A stretch of 64,000 nucleotides of DNA from Arhodomonas sp051195215 (GTDB taxonomy: Bacteria; Pseudomonadota; Gammaproteobacteria; Nitrococcales; Nitrococcaceae), in the NCBI RefSeq assembly GCF_051195215.1, contig NZ_JBNAZM010000009.1, positions 74,678-138,677 on the forward strand, in the 5' to 3' direction. The stretch's first letter is position 1; the number at the start of each line of letters is the position of its first letter. The position numbers and the translations under genes are program-made. Below are positions 43,102 through 52,616 of this stretch, piece after piece. The notes under the pieces are model-generated. The model did not search any database, had not been told where the DNA came from, and was given only the letters and a program-made list of their open reading frames with translations.

Positions 43102-44891
43102 GAGCGCTGCCCCTCGCCGTCGTCGGGTTCGACCTGTTCCGGCGGTACGTTCTGTGGAATGAAGTCATCCCGCGCGCCCGGCACGCCGTAGTCGTAGGCC
43201 CAGCGGTAGACTACCGGCAGCTCGTCGCCGAAGTTTCCGTGGCGTGGCGGCGTGTGCGGTGTCTGCCATTCCAGGGTGGTGGCGTGCCACGGATTCGGGC
43301 CCGCCTCCCGGCCACGGAAGTAGCTCCAGACCAGGTTGTAGAAGAACAGCGCCTGGACCAGGGCCACCACGATGGCGGCGATGGTGATCGCGACGTTGAG
43401 CTGTGCCACCGAATCGGAGATGAAGGCGGTCTCGCCGTAGGCGTAGTAGCGCCGCGGTACGCCCTCGAGGCCGATGAAGTGCATCGGATAGTAGATGGCG
43501 TAGGTGCCGAGGAAAGTGACCCAGAAGTGGATCTTGCCCAGGGTGTCGTTGAGCATGCGTCCGGTGATCTTCGGGTACCAGTGATAGATTGCGCCGAAGA
43601 TCACCAGAATCGGCGCCACGGCCATCACCATGTGGAAGTGACCGACCACGAAATAGGTGTCCGACAGCGGCACGTCCACGGTCACGTTGCCGAGGAACAG
43701 GCCGCTCAGTCCGCCGTTGACGAAGGTGAAGATGAATCCGATGGCGAAGAGCATGGGCACGGTGAGGCGGATGTTGCCGTGCCAGAGTGTGAGGACCCAG
43801 TTGTAGACCTTCAGTGCCGTGGGCACCGCGATCACCAGGGTCGTGGTGGCGAACAGGAAGCCGAAGTACGGGCTCATGCCGCTGACGTACATGTGGTGCG
43901 CCCACACCACGAAGCTCAGCGCCCCGATGATGATGATCGCCCAGACCATCATCCGGTAGCCGAAGATGTTGCGCCGCGCATGAGTTGCGATGAGATCGGA
44001 TACGATGCCGAATGCGGGCAGGGCCACGATGTAGACTTCGGGGTGGCCGAAGAACCAGAACAGGTGCTGGAAGAGAATGGGGCTGCCGCCCTGGTGGGAG
44101 GTGGTTTCTCCGCCCATGGCGAGCATCTCCGGCATGAAGAAGCTGGTGCCGAGCAGCCGGTCGAACAGCAGCATGAGCACGGCGACCAGCAGCGCCGGAA
44201 AGGCGAGCAGCGCCAGTACCGTGGCCATGAATATGCCCCAGACGGTGAGCGGCAGGCGCATCAGGGTCATGCCGCGGGTGCGCGCCTGGAGCACGGTCAC
44301 GATATAGTTCAGCCCGCCCATGGTGAAGCCGATGATGAAGATGATCAGCGATAGCAGCATGGTGATCATGCCGCCGCCGACACCCGGTGTGCCCTCGCTG
44401 ATCGACTGGGGCGGGTAGAGGGTCCAGCCGGCGCCCATGGATCCGCCGGGGACGAAGAATCCTGCCGTGAGCACCAGTACCGAGGCCAGGTAGAACCAGA
44501 AGCTCAGCATGTTGACGTACGGGAAGACCATGTCCCGCGCGCCGCACATCAACGGGATGAGGTAGTTACCGAAACCGCCGAGAAAAAGGGCGGTGAGCAG
44601 GTAGACCACCATGATCATGCCGTGCATGCTCACCGACTGCAGGTAGCTCGACGGGTCGATCAGCGAGAAGGTGTTCGGGAAGGCGAGCTGCAGGCGCATC
44701 GCGATGGACAACACCAGCGCCACCAGGCCGATGGCGATGGCGGTAATGCCGTACTGGATCGCGATGACCTTGGCGTCCTGGCTCCAGATGTATTTCCCGA
44801 CGAAGGTCTTGGGGTGGACCAGCTCCATGTCCTCCGTCTCGGCCGGCGGAGCGTGCGAGACGGCGTCGTGCGCGCGTTCAACCATCGTCAT
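43098..44891 (-). CDS. coxA: Cytochrome c oxidase subunit I
   Basis: The 597-residue catalytic subunit binds low-spin haem, haem a3/CuB and pumps protons. Motifs include the haem ligand region VSMHGMIMVVYLL, the CuB site WFFGHPEVYIVALPAFG and the two late histidines in VVGHFHMVMAVAPI. It is a family A type by HPEVY. A soluble N-terminal extension and a C-terminal tail make it longer than coxA of many species. It overlaps coxB by 14 nt and coxIII-like by 4 nt. Confidence 0.96.
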   Translation of the reverse strand: MTMVERAHDAVSHAPPAETEDMELVHPKTFVGKYIWSQDAKVIAIQYGITAIAIGLVALVLSIAMRLQLAFPNTFSLIDPSSYLQSVSMHGMIMVVYLLTALFLGGFGNYLIPLMCGARDMVFPYVNMLSFWFYLASVLVLTAGFFVPGGSMGAGWTLYPPQSISEGTPGVGGGMITMLLSLIIFIIGFTMGGLNYIVTVLQARTRGMTLMRLPLTVWGIFMATVLALLAFPALLVAVLMLLFDRLLGTSFFMPEMLAMGGETTSHQGGSPILFQHLFWFFGHPEVYIVALPAFGIVSDLIATHARRNIFGYRMMVWAIIIIGALSFVVWAHHMYVSGMSPYFGFLFATTTLVIAVPTALKVYNWVLTLWHGNIRLTVPMLFAIGFIFTFVNGGLSGLFLGNVTVDVPLSDTYFVVGHFHMVMAVAPILVIFGAIYHWYPKITGRMLNDTLGKIHFWVTFLGTYAIYYPMHFIGLEGVPRRYYAYGETAFISDSVAQLNVAITIAAIVVALVQALFFYNLVWSYFRGREAGPNPWHATTLEWQTPHTPPRHGNFGDELPVVYRWAYDYGVPGARDDFIPQNVPPEQVEPDDGEGQRS

Positions 44892-46287
44892 TCCTCCCCG
44901 CGAGCGTGGCTCCGCCCGCCTTTGCCGGGGTCGGCGGCAACGTGTCGATGTAGGCGATCACATCGCGCACGGCCCGCTGGTCGGTGAGCATCTCCGACAT
45001 CGAGGCCATTTGCGCGCCGTAGAAATCCTCCGGGTGATGGCCGCGGACCCCCTGGCGGAAGTGCTCGAGCTGGCGCAGCAGGTACCAGTCGCTCATGCCC
45101 GCGAGTCTCGGGGCGTTGGTGGTCCGCCGCCCCTGCCCCTGGGGGCCATGGCAGGCGCTGCAGGTCCGGTAGAGGCTCTCACCGCGCGCGGCATTGGCCG
45201 AGACGGTCTCTTCCGCGGGGTTGTCGGGCAGGGTGGCCACGTAGGCGGCGATGTCCGCCATTGCGGCGCGGTCGGGCAGGCGACCGGCGAACGGACGCAT
45301 GCGCTGGCCCGGCGCGTCCTGCTTGTGGGTGCCGCGCAGCCCGTCCTTGAACTTCTGGAGCTGGCGGATCAGGTACCACGGCTCGAGCCCCGCGATCTTC
45401 GGCGCTTCCACCGCCGGGTTGCCTTGCCCCTGTTGACCGTGACATCCGGCACAGGCGGCGAATTGTGCTTCGCCGGCCTGTGGGTCGCCGTCGGGGCGGG
45501 CTGCGACCTCGCGGTAGGTGGGGTGCGAGGCCAGCCACTTGTCGAACGCCGGGCGTTTCACGACTTCCACCATGCCCCGCATGGCGAAGTGGGCGATGCC
45601 GCAGAGCTCCGCGCAGAGGATCTCGAATTCACCCGTGCGGGTGGGCGTGAGCCACAGATAGGATACCTGACCGGGCAGCAAGTCCATCTTGGCCCGGAAC
45701 TGTGCCACCTGGAAATTGTGGATTACGTCCTTGGAACGCAGCAGCAGCTGCACCGGCTCGTCCACGGGCAGCACGAGCCTGGGGCTGCTGACCAGGACAT
45801 CGTCCTTGCCCGCCGGGTCGTCCGGATCCATGCCGAAAGGGTTGTCGGCGCTGACGAGCCGTGCATCGACGCGGCCGAGCTCGTCGTCTTCGCCCGGGAA
45901 CCGAAAGCTCCAGTGCCACTGCTGACCCACCACTTCCACCTCGTGGGCGTCCTCCGGAACGCTAACGAATGCCCCCCAGACGAACAGCCCCGGTGCCAGC
46001 AGTGCGGCAATGCCCACGGTAGTGACCCCCGTGAGCCAGATTTCCAGCTTCTTGTTCTCGGGTTCGTAGCGGGAGCGGCGGTCACGTTTGTAGCGGTAGC
46101 GGATGATGGCGTAGGCCATGAACAGATTGACTGCCGCGAAGATCAGGCCCGTCACGGCCCAGGTGATGTCGATGGTCCCGTCCATGGCCCCCCAGTTGGA
46201 TGCCAGTGGCGTCAGGTGCCAGGGACTGACGAAGTAGAACACCACCGACGCCACGAGCAGGACGATCAGTACGATCGCAATGACCAT
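44878..46287 (-). CDS. coxB: Cytochrome c oxidase subunit II fused to two haem c domains
   Basis: The 469-residue protein has two helices (about 2-22 and 42-63; a third hydrophobic stretch 88-106), a CuA cupredoxin domain with H190, C225, E227, C229, H233 and M236 (ILCAELCGIAHFAM), then two cytochrome c domains with CAGCH (279-283) and CSACH (376-380), each followed by a KIAGLEPWYLIRQL-type helix. Most caa3 oxidases carry one haem c; two resemble cytochrome c4-like fusion. First gene of the operon. Needs the Ccm system. Confidence 0.94.
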   Translation of the reverse strand: MVIAIVLIVLLVASVVFYFVSPWHLTPLASNWGAMDGTIDITWAVTGLIFAAVNLFMAYAIIRYRYKRDRRSRYEPENKKLEIWLTGVTTVGIAALLAPGLFVWGAFVSVPEDAHEVEVVGQQWHWSFRFPGEDDELGRVDARLVSADNPFGMDPDDPAGKDDVLVSSPRLVLPVDEPVQLLLRSKDVIHNFQVAQFRAKMDLLPGQVSYLWLTPTRTGEFEILCAELCGIAHFAMRGMVEVVKRPAFDKWLASHPTYREVAARPDGDPQAGEAQFAACAGCHGQQGQGNPAVEAPKIAGLEPWYLIRQLQKFKDGLRGTHKQDAPGQRMRPFAGRLPDRAAMADIAAYVATLPDNPAEETVSANAARGESLYRTCSACHGPQGQGRRTTNAPRLAGMSDWYLLRQLEHFRQGVRGHHPEDFYGAQMASMSEMLTDQRAVRDVIAYIDTLPPTPAKAGGATLAGRNDDG

Positions 46288-47044
46288 TCACAGCCCTCCG
46301 CGTCCGCCGCACGGCCGAGGTACGTTGAGACGGCGCTCCCACTCCTGAGCATAGCGGGGCATTGGCCGGCGGCCACCCGCGGTGGTCCGCGGTATCGGCG
46401 CCAGGTGGTTGCCGGCACGCAGCCGCAACGCACTTGCCGGGAATGATCCGGGGTGGAGGAGGTTGTCCGCGAGGCGCCGCCGGAGCGGGCCGCACCGGCG
46501 GCGTGTGCGCGACTGCACCCGCGCCCGTTGCCCCCGCGGTGTCGGGGGCAACGGGCACGCGACCGCCTCGTGCGCCCCCGGTCTCGAAGGAACCACCGTG
46601 GCGTCAGCCACCATGTCTCCCCTCCTCACGCGTCGAAGTAGTGGATGTAACGACGCGTGGCTACTGAAAAAACTAGAGGGCGGCGGGGGGGAATGCAAAC
46701 GACACCCATGCTGGTGTCCTGAATCAGAAATCCGCTGTATTCCTGCGCGTCATGGCGCCGCCGTCGCTAGGCGTCGGCGCCCGGCGCGGGGGATCGGGAA
46801 GTCCACGCGGGAACGGAGGGCGTCTCTCGCCGCCTCGAGGTCCTCATCTCGATGTCGGGAAAAGCACGTGGCCACTGCCGGAGGCGCCGGCAGCTGGTGC
46901 TGCATGGGCGCCACGGCGTTGACGTGCATCAAGGCCGGGAATCGCAGGGGCGCCTAGCCTCCACGACCAGGCGCCGGTGTGAACACGTGACCCGCGTTAG
47001 TATCATCCGCGGCTGTCTCGTAGTGACTAATCAGGGAGGATGCG
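46288..47044. other. Long intergenic region between coxB and the PilJ-domain gene
   Basis: These 757 nt lie between divergent genes and should carry both promoters. Open frames here are arginine/proline-rich and unsupported. The notable element is the hairpin at 46523-46556, described separately. The start-proximal GGGAGGATGCG (47034-47044) is the ribosome binding site of the PilJ gene. I see no RNA gene or known binding box. Confidence 0.55.
46523..46556. other. Perfect 14-bp hairpin upstream of coxB
   Basis: GCCCGTTGCCCCCG (46523-46536), loop CGGTGT, CGGGGGCAACGGGC (46543-46556) pair without mismatch. It lies 236 nt before the coxB start. No T-run follows on either strand, so it may be an untranslated-leader structure, a protein-binding cruciform or a terminator needing Rho. 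Confidence 0.55.
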
Positions 47045-47857
47045 ATGGCCATCGGAAAAACCCGGCTTGCGCTGTACGCGCTGTACGCGCTGTCGCTCGT
47101 CTGCATGCTGTTGGTGCCGGTTGCTTCGGCGAACGACAGCGGCCTCAGCGACGCCGAGGCGGTTAATGTCGCGGGCCGGCAGAGGATGCTGATCCAGCGG
47201 ATGGTGCTGTCTTACGCGGAAATCGGCCAGGGGGTCGACACCGCCAACGCTCGTGAACGCCGCGAGAACGCGGTCGCCCGTTTCCAGGACCAGTTGACCG
47301 CCCTGGAAGCGTACACGCGGGGATCCGATGCGGCAGAGGCGTTCGCGCGGGTGGCCGAGCGGTGGGCGCCTTTCCGGGTGGCGGTCACGGCCGAGCCCAA
47401 GGCGGCTGCCGTGCAGAGGCTCCTCGAGCTGGAAGCGCCGTTGCTCGCGTCGGCAGAGGCGCTGGTCAAAGCCCTGGAGGAGGCGCACGGGCATGCACTC
47501 GCCCACCTCGTCAACGTATCGGGGCGCCAGCGCATGCTCTCCCAGCGCGTGGCGAAGTACTACCTGATCGAGGCGTGGGGTACGCGCACCGAGGCGATCC
47601 GTGAAGCGCTCGAAACCGCTACCGCCGAGTTTCGTGCCGGGCTCGAGGAGCTGCTCGACGCCCCGCAGACGGATCCCGAGCTGCGCGAGCAGCTTCGCCG
47701 CCTGGACGATGGCTGGTACGCCTTCGAGAAGATGCTGGCCCTCGAAGAGGGCGAGTATGCACCGCTGCTGGCGACCACGCTCGCCGAGCGCATCCTCGAC
47801 TCGGCGGAGAAGGTCACCGCGCTGTATGCCCAGCGCCTGGAGGGGGCGAGTTCCTGA
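47045..47857 (+). CDS. Exported protein with two PilJ-type (nitrate-sensor-like) domains
   Basis: The 270-residue protein has a signal peptide (cleavage near ASA, residue 29) and two helical units each opening with the PilJ/NarX-type P-box: EAVNVAGRQRMLIQRM (39-53) and LVNVSGRQRMLSQRVAKYY (155-173). These domains sense nitrate or pilus signals when joined to kinases or chemoreceptors; here there is no membrane-crossing output part, so it is a free periplasmic protein or lost its partner. It converges with the formate dehydrogenase genes, ending 59 nt away. Confidence 0.85.
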   Translation: MAIGKTRLALYALYALSLVCMLLVPVASANDSGLSDAEAVNVAGRQRMLIQRMVLSYAEIGQGVDTANARERRENAVARFQDQLTALEAYTRGSDAAEAFARVAERWAPFRVAVTAEPKAAAVQRLLELEAPLLASAEALVKALEEAHGHALAHLVNVSGRQRMLSQRVAKYYLIEAWGTRTEAIREALETATAEFRAGLEELLDAPQTDPELREQLRRLDDGWYAFEKMLALEEGEYAPLLATTLAERILDSAEKVTALYAQRLEGASS

Positions 47858-47916
47858 ACCCGAGCCGCCCCTGGCGCGGCGGGCTGTCCCGCCCGGCGAG
47901 CCGCTTCCGGCATGCG

Positions 47917-50097
47917 CTACCCGGACGGTGCGTCCGGTGCCACGCGCACGGCGCACATCTTGAATCCGGGGATCTTCGCGTATGGGTCCAGGCTCGGGTC
48001 GGTGAGGGCGTTGGCCGCTGCCTCGCGGTAGTGCATGGGAATGAATACGGTGCCCACGGCTACGTCCGTGGTCACCCGCACCGGCAGGCGTACCTCGCCG
48101 CGGCGTGAGGTGACCCGTGCGAGCTCGCCGTCGGTGACGCCGAAATGGGCGGCATCGTCGGGGTGGACCTCGACGAAGGGGTCCGGCGAGAGCGTATCCA
48201 GTGCCCGTGAGCGCCGCGTCATCACACCGGTGTGCCAGTGCTCGAGCACGCGGCCTGTGTTGAGCACCAGCGGGTAGCCCTTGTCCGGCAGCTCCGGCGC
48301 CGGAGCGAGCTCGGCGGGCACGAAACGGCCGCGGCCGATGGGGAACGTCTCGGCAAAGAGCACCTGCTCGCCCTCGGAGTCCGGGTCCTTGCAGGGGGTG
48401 AATTTCCCGTAGGCGCCCAGGGTGGCGTGGCTCAAGTTCGCGTAGAGCGGCGTTACCGCCACCATCTCGTCGAATACCGCCGCCGGGTCGGGGTAGTCCC
48501 ATTCGTGGCCCAGGCGTGTGGCGATCTCGCCCAGGATCTCCCAGTCCTGACGCGCATCGCCGGGCAGGGCGCGCACCGGCCGGCCGATCTGAACGCGGCG
48601 GTCAGTGTTGGTGTAGGTGCCGAGCTTCTCCATGAACGAGCTCGCCGGCAGCACTACGTCGGCGAACTCCGCCGTTTCGGTAAGGAATATGTCCTGAACG
48701 GCCAGAAAATCCAGACAAGTGAGCGCCTCGCGCACGCGGTTGACGTCCGGGTCGGAGAGGAACGGGTTCTCGCCCATGCAGTAGAGCGCGCGAATGCGCC
48801 CCTCCAGTGCGGCGTGACCGATCTCGGCCGTGGTGAGCCCCGGTCGATCGGAGAGCTCGACGCCCCATTGCGCCTCGAATTTCGCCTTCACGGCCGGGTC
48901 GGCCACGGATTGGTAGCTCGGGTAGTACATGGGGATGAGCCCGGCGTCGGAGGCGCCCTGGACGTTGTTCTGCCCACGCAGGGGGTGCAGACCGGTGCCG
49001 GGGCGGCCCACGTTGCCGGTGAGCAACGCCAGCGCGATCAGGCAGCGCGCGTTGTTGGTGCCGAAAACGTGCTGGCTGATACCCATGCCCCAGAAGAGCA
49101 TGGCCGAGCGGGCCTCGCCGAAGGTGCGGGCGAAGCGCACGATCTCCCCGGCGGGCACGCCGGTGTGCTCGGCGGCCATCTCCGGGGTGTAGCGCTCGAC
49201 GGTCTGGCGCAGCGCCTCGAAGCCCTCGGTGCGCTCGGCGACGAACTCGCGGTCGTACAGCCCCTCGTCGATCAATACGTGCATCACCGCGTTGTAGAAG
49301 GCGACATCCGAGCCCGGTTGGAACTGCACATACTGGTGGGCGTAATCGGCAATGCCCGGGCGGCGCACGTTGGCTACCAGGAGCTTCGTGCCGTTGGCCG
49401 CCGCCTGCTTCATGAACGTTGCCGCCACCGGATGGTTGGCGGTGGGGTTGCAGCCGGTGACAAGCGCCACGTCCGCCTTGGCGACGTCGCGCACGACATT
49501 GGTCACCGCGCCGGAGCCGATGCCCTCGATGAGTGCGTAGACAGACGAGGCGTGGCACAGCCGCGTGCAGTGATCCACGTTGTTGGTGCCGATCACCGCG
49601 CGCATGAGCTTCTGGAAGAGATACGCCTCCTCGTTGGAGCCCTTGGCCGAGCCGAAGCCGGCGATGGTGTCGGCGCCATGGCCGTCACGCACCTCGCCCA
49701 GGCGGCGGGCGAGGAGATCCAGCGCTTCCTGCCAGCTCGCCTCGCGGAAATGGGGCAGCACCTCGTCGTAGTCGACGATGCCGCCGGGCTTGCGTGGCCC
49801 GCTGGAGTCCGGCCGGGAAAAGCCCGACAGCGGTCCCTTGGGGTAGCTGTCGTCGCGGCGGATCAGCGGCTTCGTCAGCCGCTGCGGGTGCTGAGTGTAG
49901 TCGAAGCCGTAACGGCCCTTCACGCACAGGCGCTCGGCGTTGGCGGCGCCGTTGCGCCCGCGAGCGTAGAGAATATGATCGTGCTCGTCGACGCCATAGG
50001 CGAGGGCGCAGCCCACACCGCAGTAGGGGCAGAGGGTATCCACCTCGCGCACGGCCACGGGTTCGGTGACGGCCGCGGCGGCGTTGAACTGCTTCAT
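47917..50097 (-). CDS. fdhA: Formate dehydrogenase catalytic subunit (molybdopterin, Cys type)
   Basis: The 726-residue catalytic subunit has a [4Fe-4S] motif TLCPYCGVGC with C58 (C23, C26, C30, C58) and the bis-MGD domains. The active-site residue is C181 followed by H182 in DHCTRLCHASS, so cysteine, not selenocysteine, ligates Mo/W. The MGD-binding end is VHPDDAAHFGVTDGELARV and HYREAAAN. It lacks the N-terminal ferredoxin domains of FdsA, which here are a separate gene overlapping by 4 nt. The start is at 50097; the frame continues upstream without support. Confidence 0.93.
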   Translation of the reverse strand: MKQFNAAAAVTEPVAVREVDTLCPYCGVGCALAYGVDEHDHILYARGRNGAANAERLCVKGRYGFDYTQHPQRLTKPLIRRDDSYPKGPLSGFSRPDSSGPRKPGGIVDYDEVLPHFREASWQEALDLLARRLGEVRDGHGADTIAGFGSAKGSNEEAYLFQKLMRAVIGTNNVDHCTRLCHASSVYALIEGIGSGAVTNVVRDVAKADVALVTGCNPTANHPVAATFMKQAAANGTKLLVANVRRPGIADYAHQYVQFQPGSDVAFYNAVMHVLIDEGLYDREFVAERTEGFEALRQTVERYTPEMAAEHTGVPAGEIVRFARTFGEARSAMLFWGMGISQHVFGTNNARCLIALALLTGNVGRPGTGLHPLRGQNNVQGASDAGLIPMYYPSYQSVADPAVKAKFEAQWGVELSDRPGLTTAEIGHAALEGRIRALYCMGENPFLSDPDVNRVREALTCLDFLAVQDIFLTETAEFADVVLPASSFMEKLGTYTNTDRRVQIGRPVRALPGDARQDWEILGEIATRLGHEWDYPDPAAVFDEMVAVTPLYANLSHATLGAYGKFTPCKDPDSEGEQVLFAETFPIGRGRFVPAELAPAPELPDKGYPLVLNTGRVLEHWHTGVMTRRSRALDTLSPDPFVEVHPDDAAHFGVTDGELARVTSRRGEVRLPVRVTTDVAVGTVFIPMHYREAAANALTDPSLDPYAKIPGFKMCAVRVAPDAPSG

Positions 50098-50765
50098 GGC
50101 TCGTTTCCTCCCACTGCTCGTGGGATGAGCGTGCTGTGGGTGAGCGCGCCGGTGGGGCAGACCGCCACGCACTCGCCGCAGGACACGCAGGTGCTCTCGC
50201 CCATGGGGGTGTCCAGGTCGAAAGCGATGCGTGCGTCGTAGCCCTTGCCGGTGCGGGTGATGACGTCGTTGTGCTGGATCTCGTCGCAGCCGCGGATGCA
50301 GCGGTCGCAGAGAATGCAGGCCTGGTGGTCGACGGTGATTACCGGCGAGGAGTGGTCCTCCCCCCGGCGTCGCCCGGAGCCGCCGTCGGGCCAGGGAATC
50401 TCCGTGATACCTTCGGCCCGGGCGAGGGCGTAGAGGGCATCGTCGCCGGTGGTGAGCTCGCGCCGGCTCACCTCGGGCTGCTCGCTCAGCAGCAACTCGG
50501 TGAGCACGCGGCGGTGCTCGATGACCTCGTCGGTGGCCGTCTGAACGGTCATGCCGTCCTCGCAGGGGCGCACGCAGCTCGCCGGCAGGGTGCGCTCGCC
50601 GGTGTCCACCGCGCACACGCGGCAGACGCCCACCGGGCGCAGGCGCGGGTCGTGACAGAGCACGGGAATGTCGATACCGATATCGCGTGCCGCCTCCCAG
50701 ATGGTGGTGCCCGGCGGTACCGTCACCTCGTGGCCGTCGATGGTGAGCGTCAGGCTATCGGTCAT
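50094..50765 (-). CDS. Formate dehydrogenase ferredoxin-like subunit (split N-terminus of FdsA)
   Basis: The 223-residue iron-sulphur protein has a [2Fe-2S] domain (C37, C48, C51, C64) and two [4Fe-4S] sites (C150, C153, C156, C160 and C193, C196, C199, C203). In FdsA-type enzymes these domains are the N-terminal part of the catalytic chain; here they form an independent protein. The His/Cys-ligated cluster of NuoG-type chains is missing: the matching region reads LLLSEQPEVSRREL without cysteines. It overlaps both neighbours by 4 nt. Confidence 0.9.
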   Translation of the reverse strand: MTDSLTLTIDGHEVTVPPGTTIWEAARDIGIDIPVLCHDPRLRPVGVCRVCAVDTGERTLPASCVRPCEDGMTVQTATDEVIEHRRVLTELLLSEQPEVSRRELTTGDDALYALARAEGITEIPWPDGGSGRRRGEDHSSPVITVDHQACILCDRCIRGCDEIQHNDVITRTGKGYDARIAFDLDTPMGESTCVSCGECVAVCPTGALTHSTLIPRAVGGNEP

Positions 50766-52399
50766 GCCGTCTCCCCCCGCAGGCGCCGGACTTCCGGCGC
50801 ATCCGGGAATTTCTCGAAGAGATCCACCAGCGGCAGCAGCGCCACCTGGCCGAGCCCGCAGATCGAAGTGCGCGCGAGCGTCGCGTTGAGGCGTTTCAGT
50901 TCGTCACCGAGCTCGCTGCCTTCGGTGTCGAGGACTGCCTCCACCATCTCCACGGCTTTGTGACTGCCGATACGGCAGGGCACGCACTTGCCACAGCTCT
51001 CGTTGCGGAAGAAGCGCACCTGGGCCAGTGCGACGTCGACCAGGTCGCGGCCTTCCCCTACGAACACCAGCGCGCCGGTCCCGAGTCCGCTGCCGGCCTC
51101 GCGCAGGGCAGCGAAATCCAGCGGCGTGTGCATCTTCTCCGCTGGCAGGAACGGCGTGGACGCGCCACCGGGGGAGAACGCCCGCAACGCGCGGCCGTCG
51201 GCCATGCCACCGGCCTCTGCCAGGATCTCGGATACTGGCGTGCCCCAGGGCACGCAGTAGACGCCGGGCCTGGTCACGTCGCCGCAGACACTCACGTACT
51301 TGAGCCCCGTGTGCCCGCCTCGCCCCTGATTGCGCCACCAGTCGGCACCGCGTGCGACGATGGCGGGTACGGCGGCCAGGGTCTCGACGTTGTTGATGAG
51401 CGTCGGTTTGCCGTACAGGCCCACGTTGGTTGGAAACGGCGGCTTGTTGCGGGGCTCGCCGCGGCGGTCCTCCAGGGCCTCGAGCAGCGCGGTCTCCTCG
51501 CCGAGGATGTAGCCGCCCGGCGAGACGAACAGCTCCACGTCGAATCCGGAGGCGCTGTCCGCCCCCAGCACACCGCGGTCGTAGGCGTTCCCGAGCGCCG
51601 CCTGCAAGGCGCGGCGCGCGCGAGTGTACTCGTGGCGCAGATAAATGATGCCCCGGCGGGCGCCGATCACCGCCGCCCCCATGGCCATGCCCTCGATCAC
51701 CAGGTGGGGTTGGTCCTCGAGAATGGCGCGGTCCTTGAAGGTGCCGGGCTCGCTCTCGTCGGCATTGCAGACGACGTACTTCTCCTCGCCGGCGGCCGCC
51801 CGGGTGAACGCCCACTTCTTCCCCGTGGGGAAGGCGGCGCCGCCGAGCCCGGCGAGCTTCACCTCGTCCAAGGTCGCGATCACCGTCTCGATGCGTGCTT
51901 CCCGCCCTGCGGTGTCGCCGGCGTCGCCGAGCAGCCACGCCAGCGTCGCGTAGCGCTCGCTCGCGTCGCGGTATGGATCGGTGGGCCAGGGTGGGCCGGG
52001 GCGAGCGTCGTTCGCGGTCGCGGACTCGTCGTTCGCAATCAGGGCAGCCACGGCCCGGGGCGCACCGTTGACGGGCTCGTCGTCCAGACTCACCGCCGGA
52101 GCGCGGTCGCACTGCCCGAGACAGGAGACCTCCTCGACCGCAACGTTGTCGTAACCGGCTAGGGCGGCACGCACGCGATCACAGTGGTCGGCCCCGCCGC
52201 GCAGGCGGCAGACCACGTCACGGCACACCCGTACCCGCCGCGACGGTCCGGGGGACTCGCGGAAGGTCGGATAGAAGCCGCGCAGCCCCTCGAGGCGGTA
52301 GAGCGGCGTGCCGGTCTCGGCGGCCAGGTGCCGCAGTGCGGCGTCGTCCACGGCGCCTTTGGCGTGCTGAATGGCCGCCATCCGCCTGAGTAGGTCCAT
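50762..52399 (-). CDS. fdhB: Formate dehydrogenase NADH-binding subunit, NuoE-NuoF fusion
   Basis: The 545-residue diaphorase subunit combines a NuoE-like [2Fe-2S] thioredoxin domain (C59-x4-C64 and C93-x3-C97, VSCLGQC) with a NuoF-like part: NAD/FMN motif GLGGAAFPTGKKW, NADESEPGTFKDR, and the [4Fe-4S] ESCGKCVPCRIG with a later SICGLG cysteine. It passes electrons from the cluster chain to NAD+. The start at 52399 (GGGAGGAGCGAGCG upstream) is preferred over the frame's ATG at 52501. Confidence 0.92.
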   Translation of the reverse strand: MDLLRRMAAIQHAKGAVDDAALRHLAAETGTPLYRLEGLRGFYPTFRESPGPSRRVRVCRDVVCRLRGGADHCDRVRAALAGYDNVAVEEVSCLGQCDRAPAVSLDDEPVNGAPRAVAALIANDESATANDARPGPPWPTDPYRDASERYATLAWLLGDAGDTAGREARIETVIATLDEVKLAGLGGAAFPTGKKWAFTRAAAGEEKYVVCNADESEPGTFKDRAILEDQPHLVIEGMAMGAAVIGARRGIIYLRHEYTRARRALQAALGNAYDRGVLGADSASGFDVELFVSPGGYILGEETALLEALEDRRGEPRNKPPFPTNVGLYGKPTLINNVETLAAVPAIVARGADWWRNQGRGGHTGLKYVSVCGDVTRPGVYCVPWGTPVSEILAEAGGMADGRALRAFSPGGASTPFLPAEKMHTPLDFAALREAGSGLGTGALVFVGEGRDLVDVALAQVRFFRNESCGKCVPCRIGSHKAVEMVEAVLDTEGSELGDELKRLNATLARTSICGLGQVALLPLVDLFEKFPDAPEVRRLRGETA

Positions 52400-52616
52400 C
52401 GTCGCTCGCTCCTCCCGGGCATCCGACGTCGGGATGCCGCTCGTGCCTTTGCGATGCCACGCCCGCCGGTGTAGTCCGCCTCCGCCCCAAAAATAGTCCA
52501 CACGTCAGGACTGCGCCGCTTGGTCGCGGCAGTCCATTGCCATTATCGCCGCGACATCCAGGCGGGGAGTTTGCCGTGTGCGCCGCCAATGATGACGTGC
52601 GCGACAGCCGGTAACG

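Noticed and set aside
47917..50097. Selenocysteine formate dehydrogenase
   Set aside because: The active-site position is an ordinary Cys codon (C181), so no UGA recoding is needed, despite YqeC downstream.
48232..50241. Very long antisense open frame opposite the formate dehydrogenase gene
   Set aside because: It is an antisense shadow of a clearly coding, GC-rich gene; the product has no family signature and a valine/histidine-rich low-information composition.
52508..52535. Terminator between the regulator and fdhB
   Set aside because: The hairpin has a bulged base and the T-run on the minus strand is about 16 nt away, so it is too weak to list.
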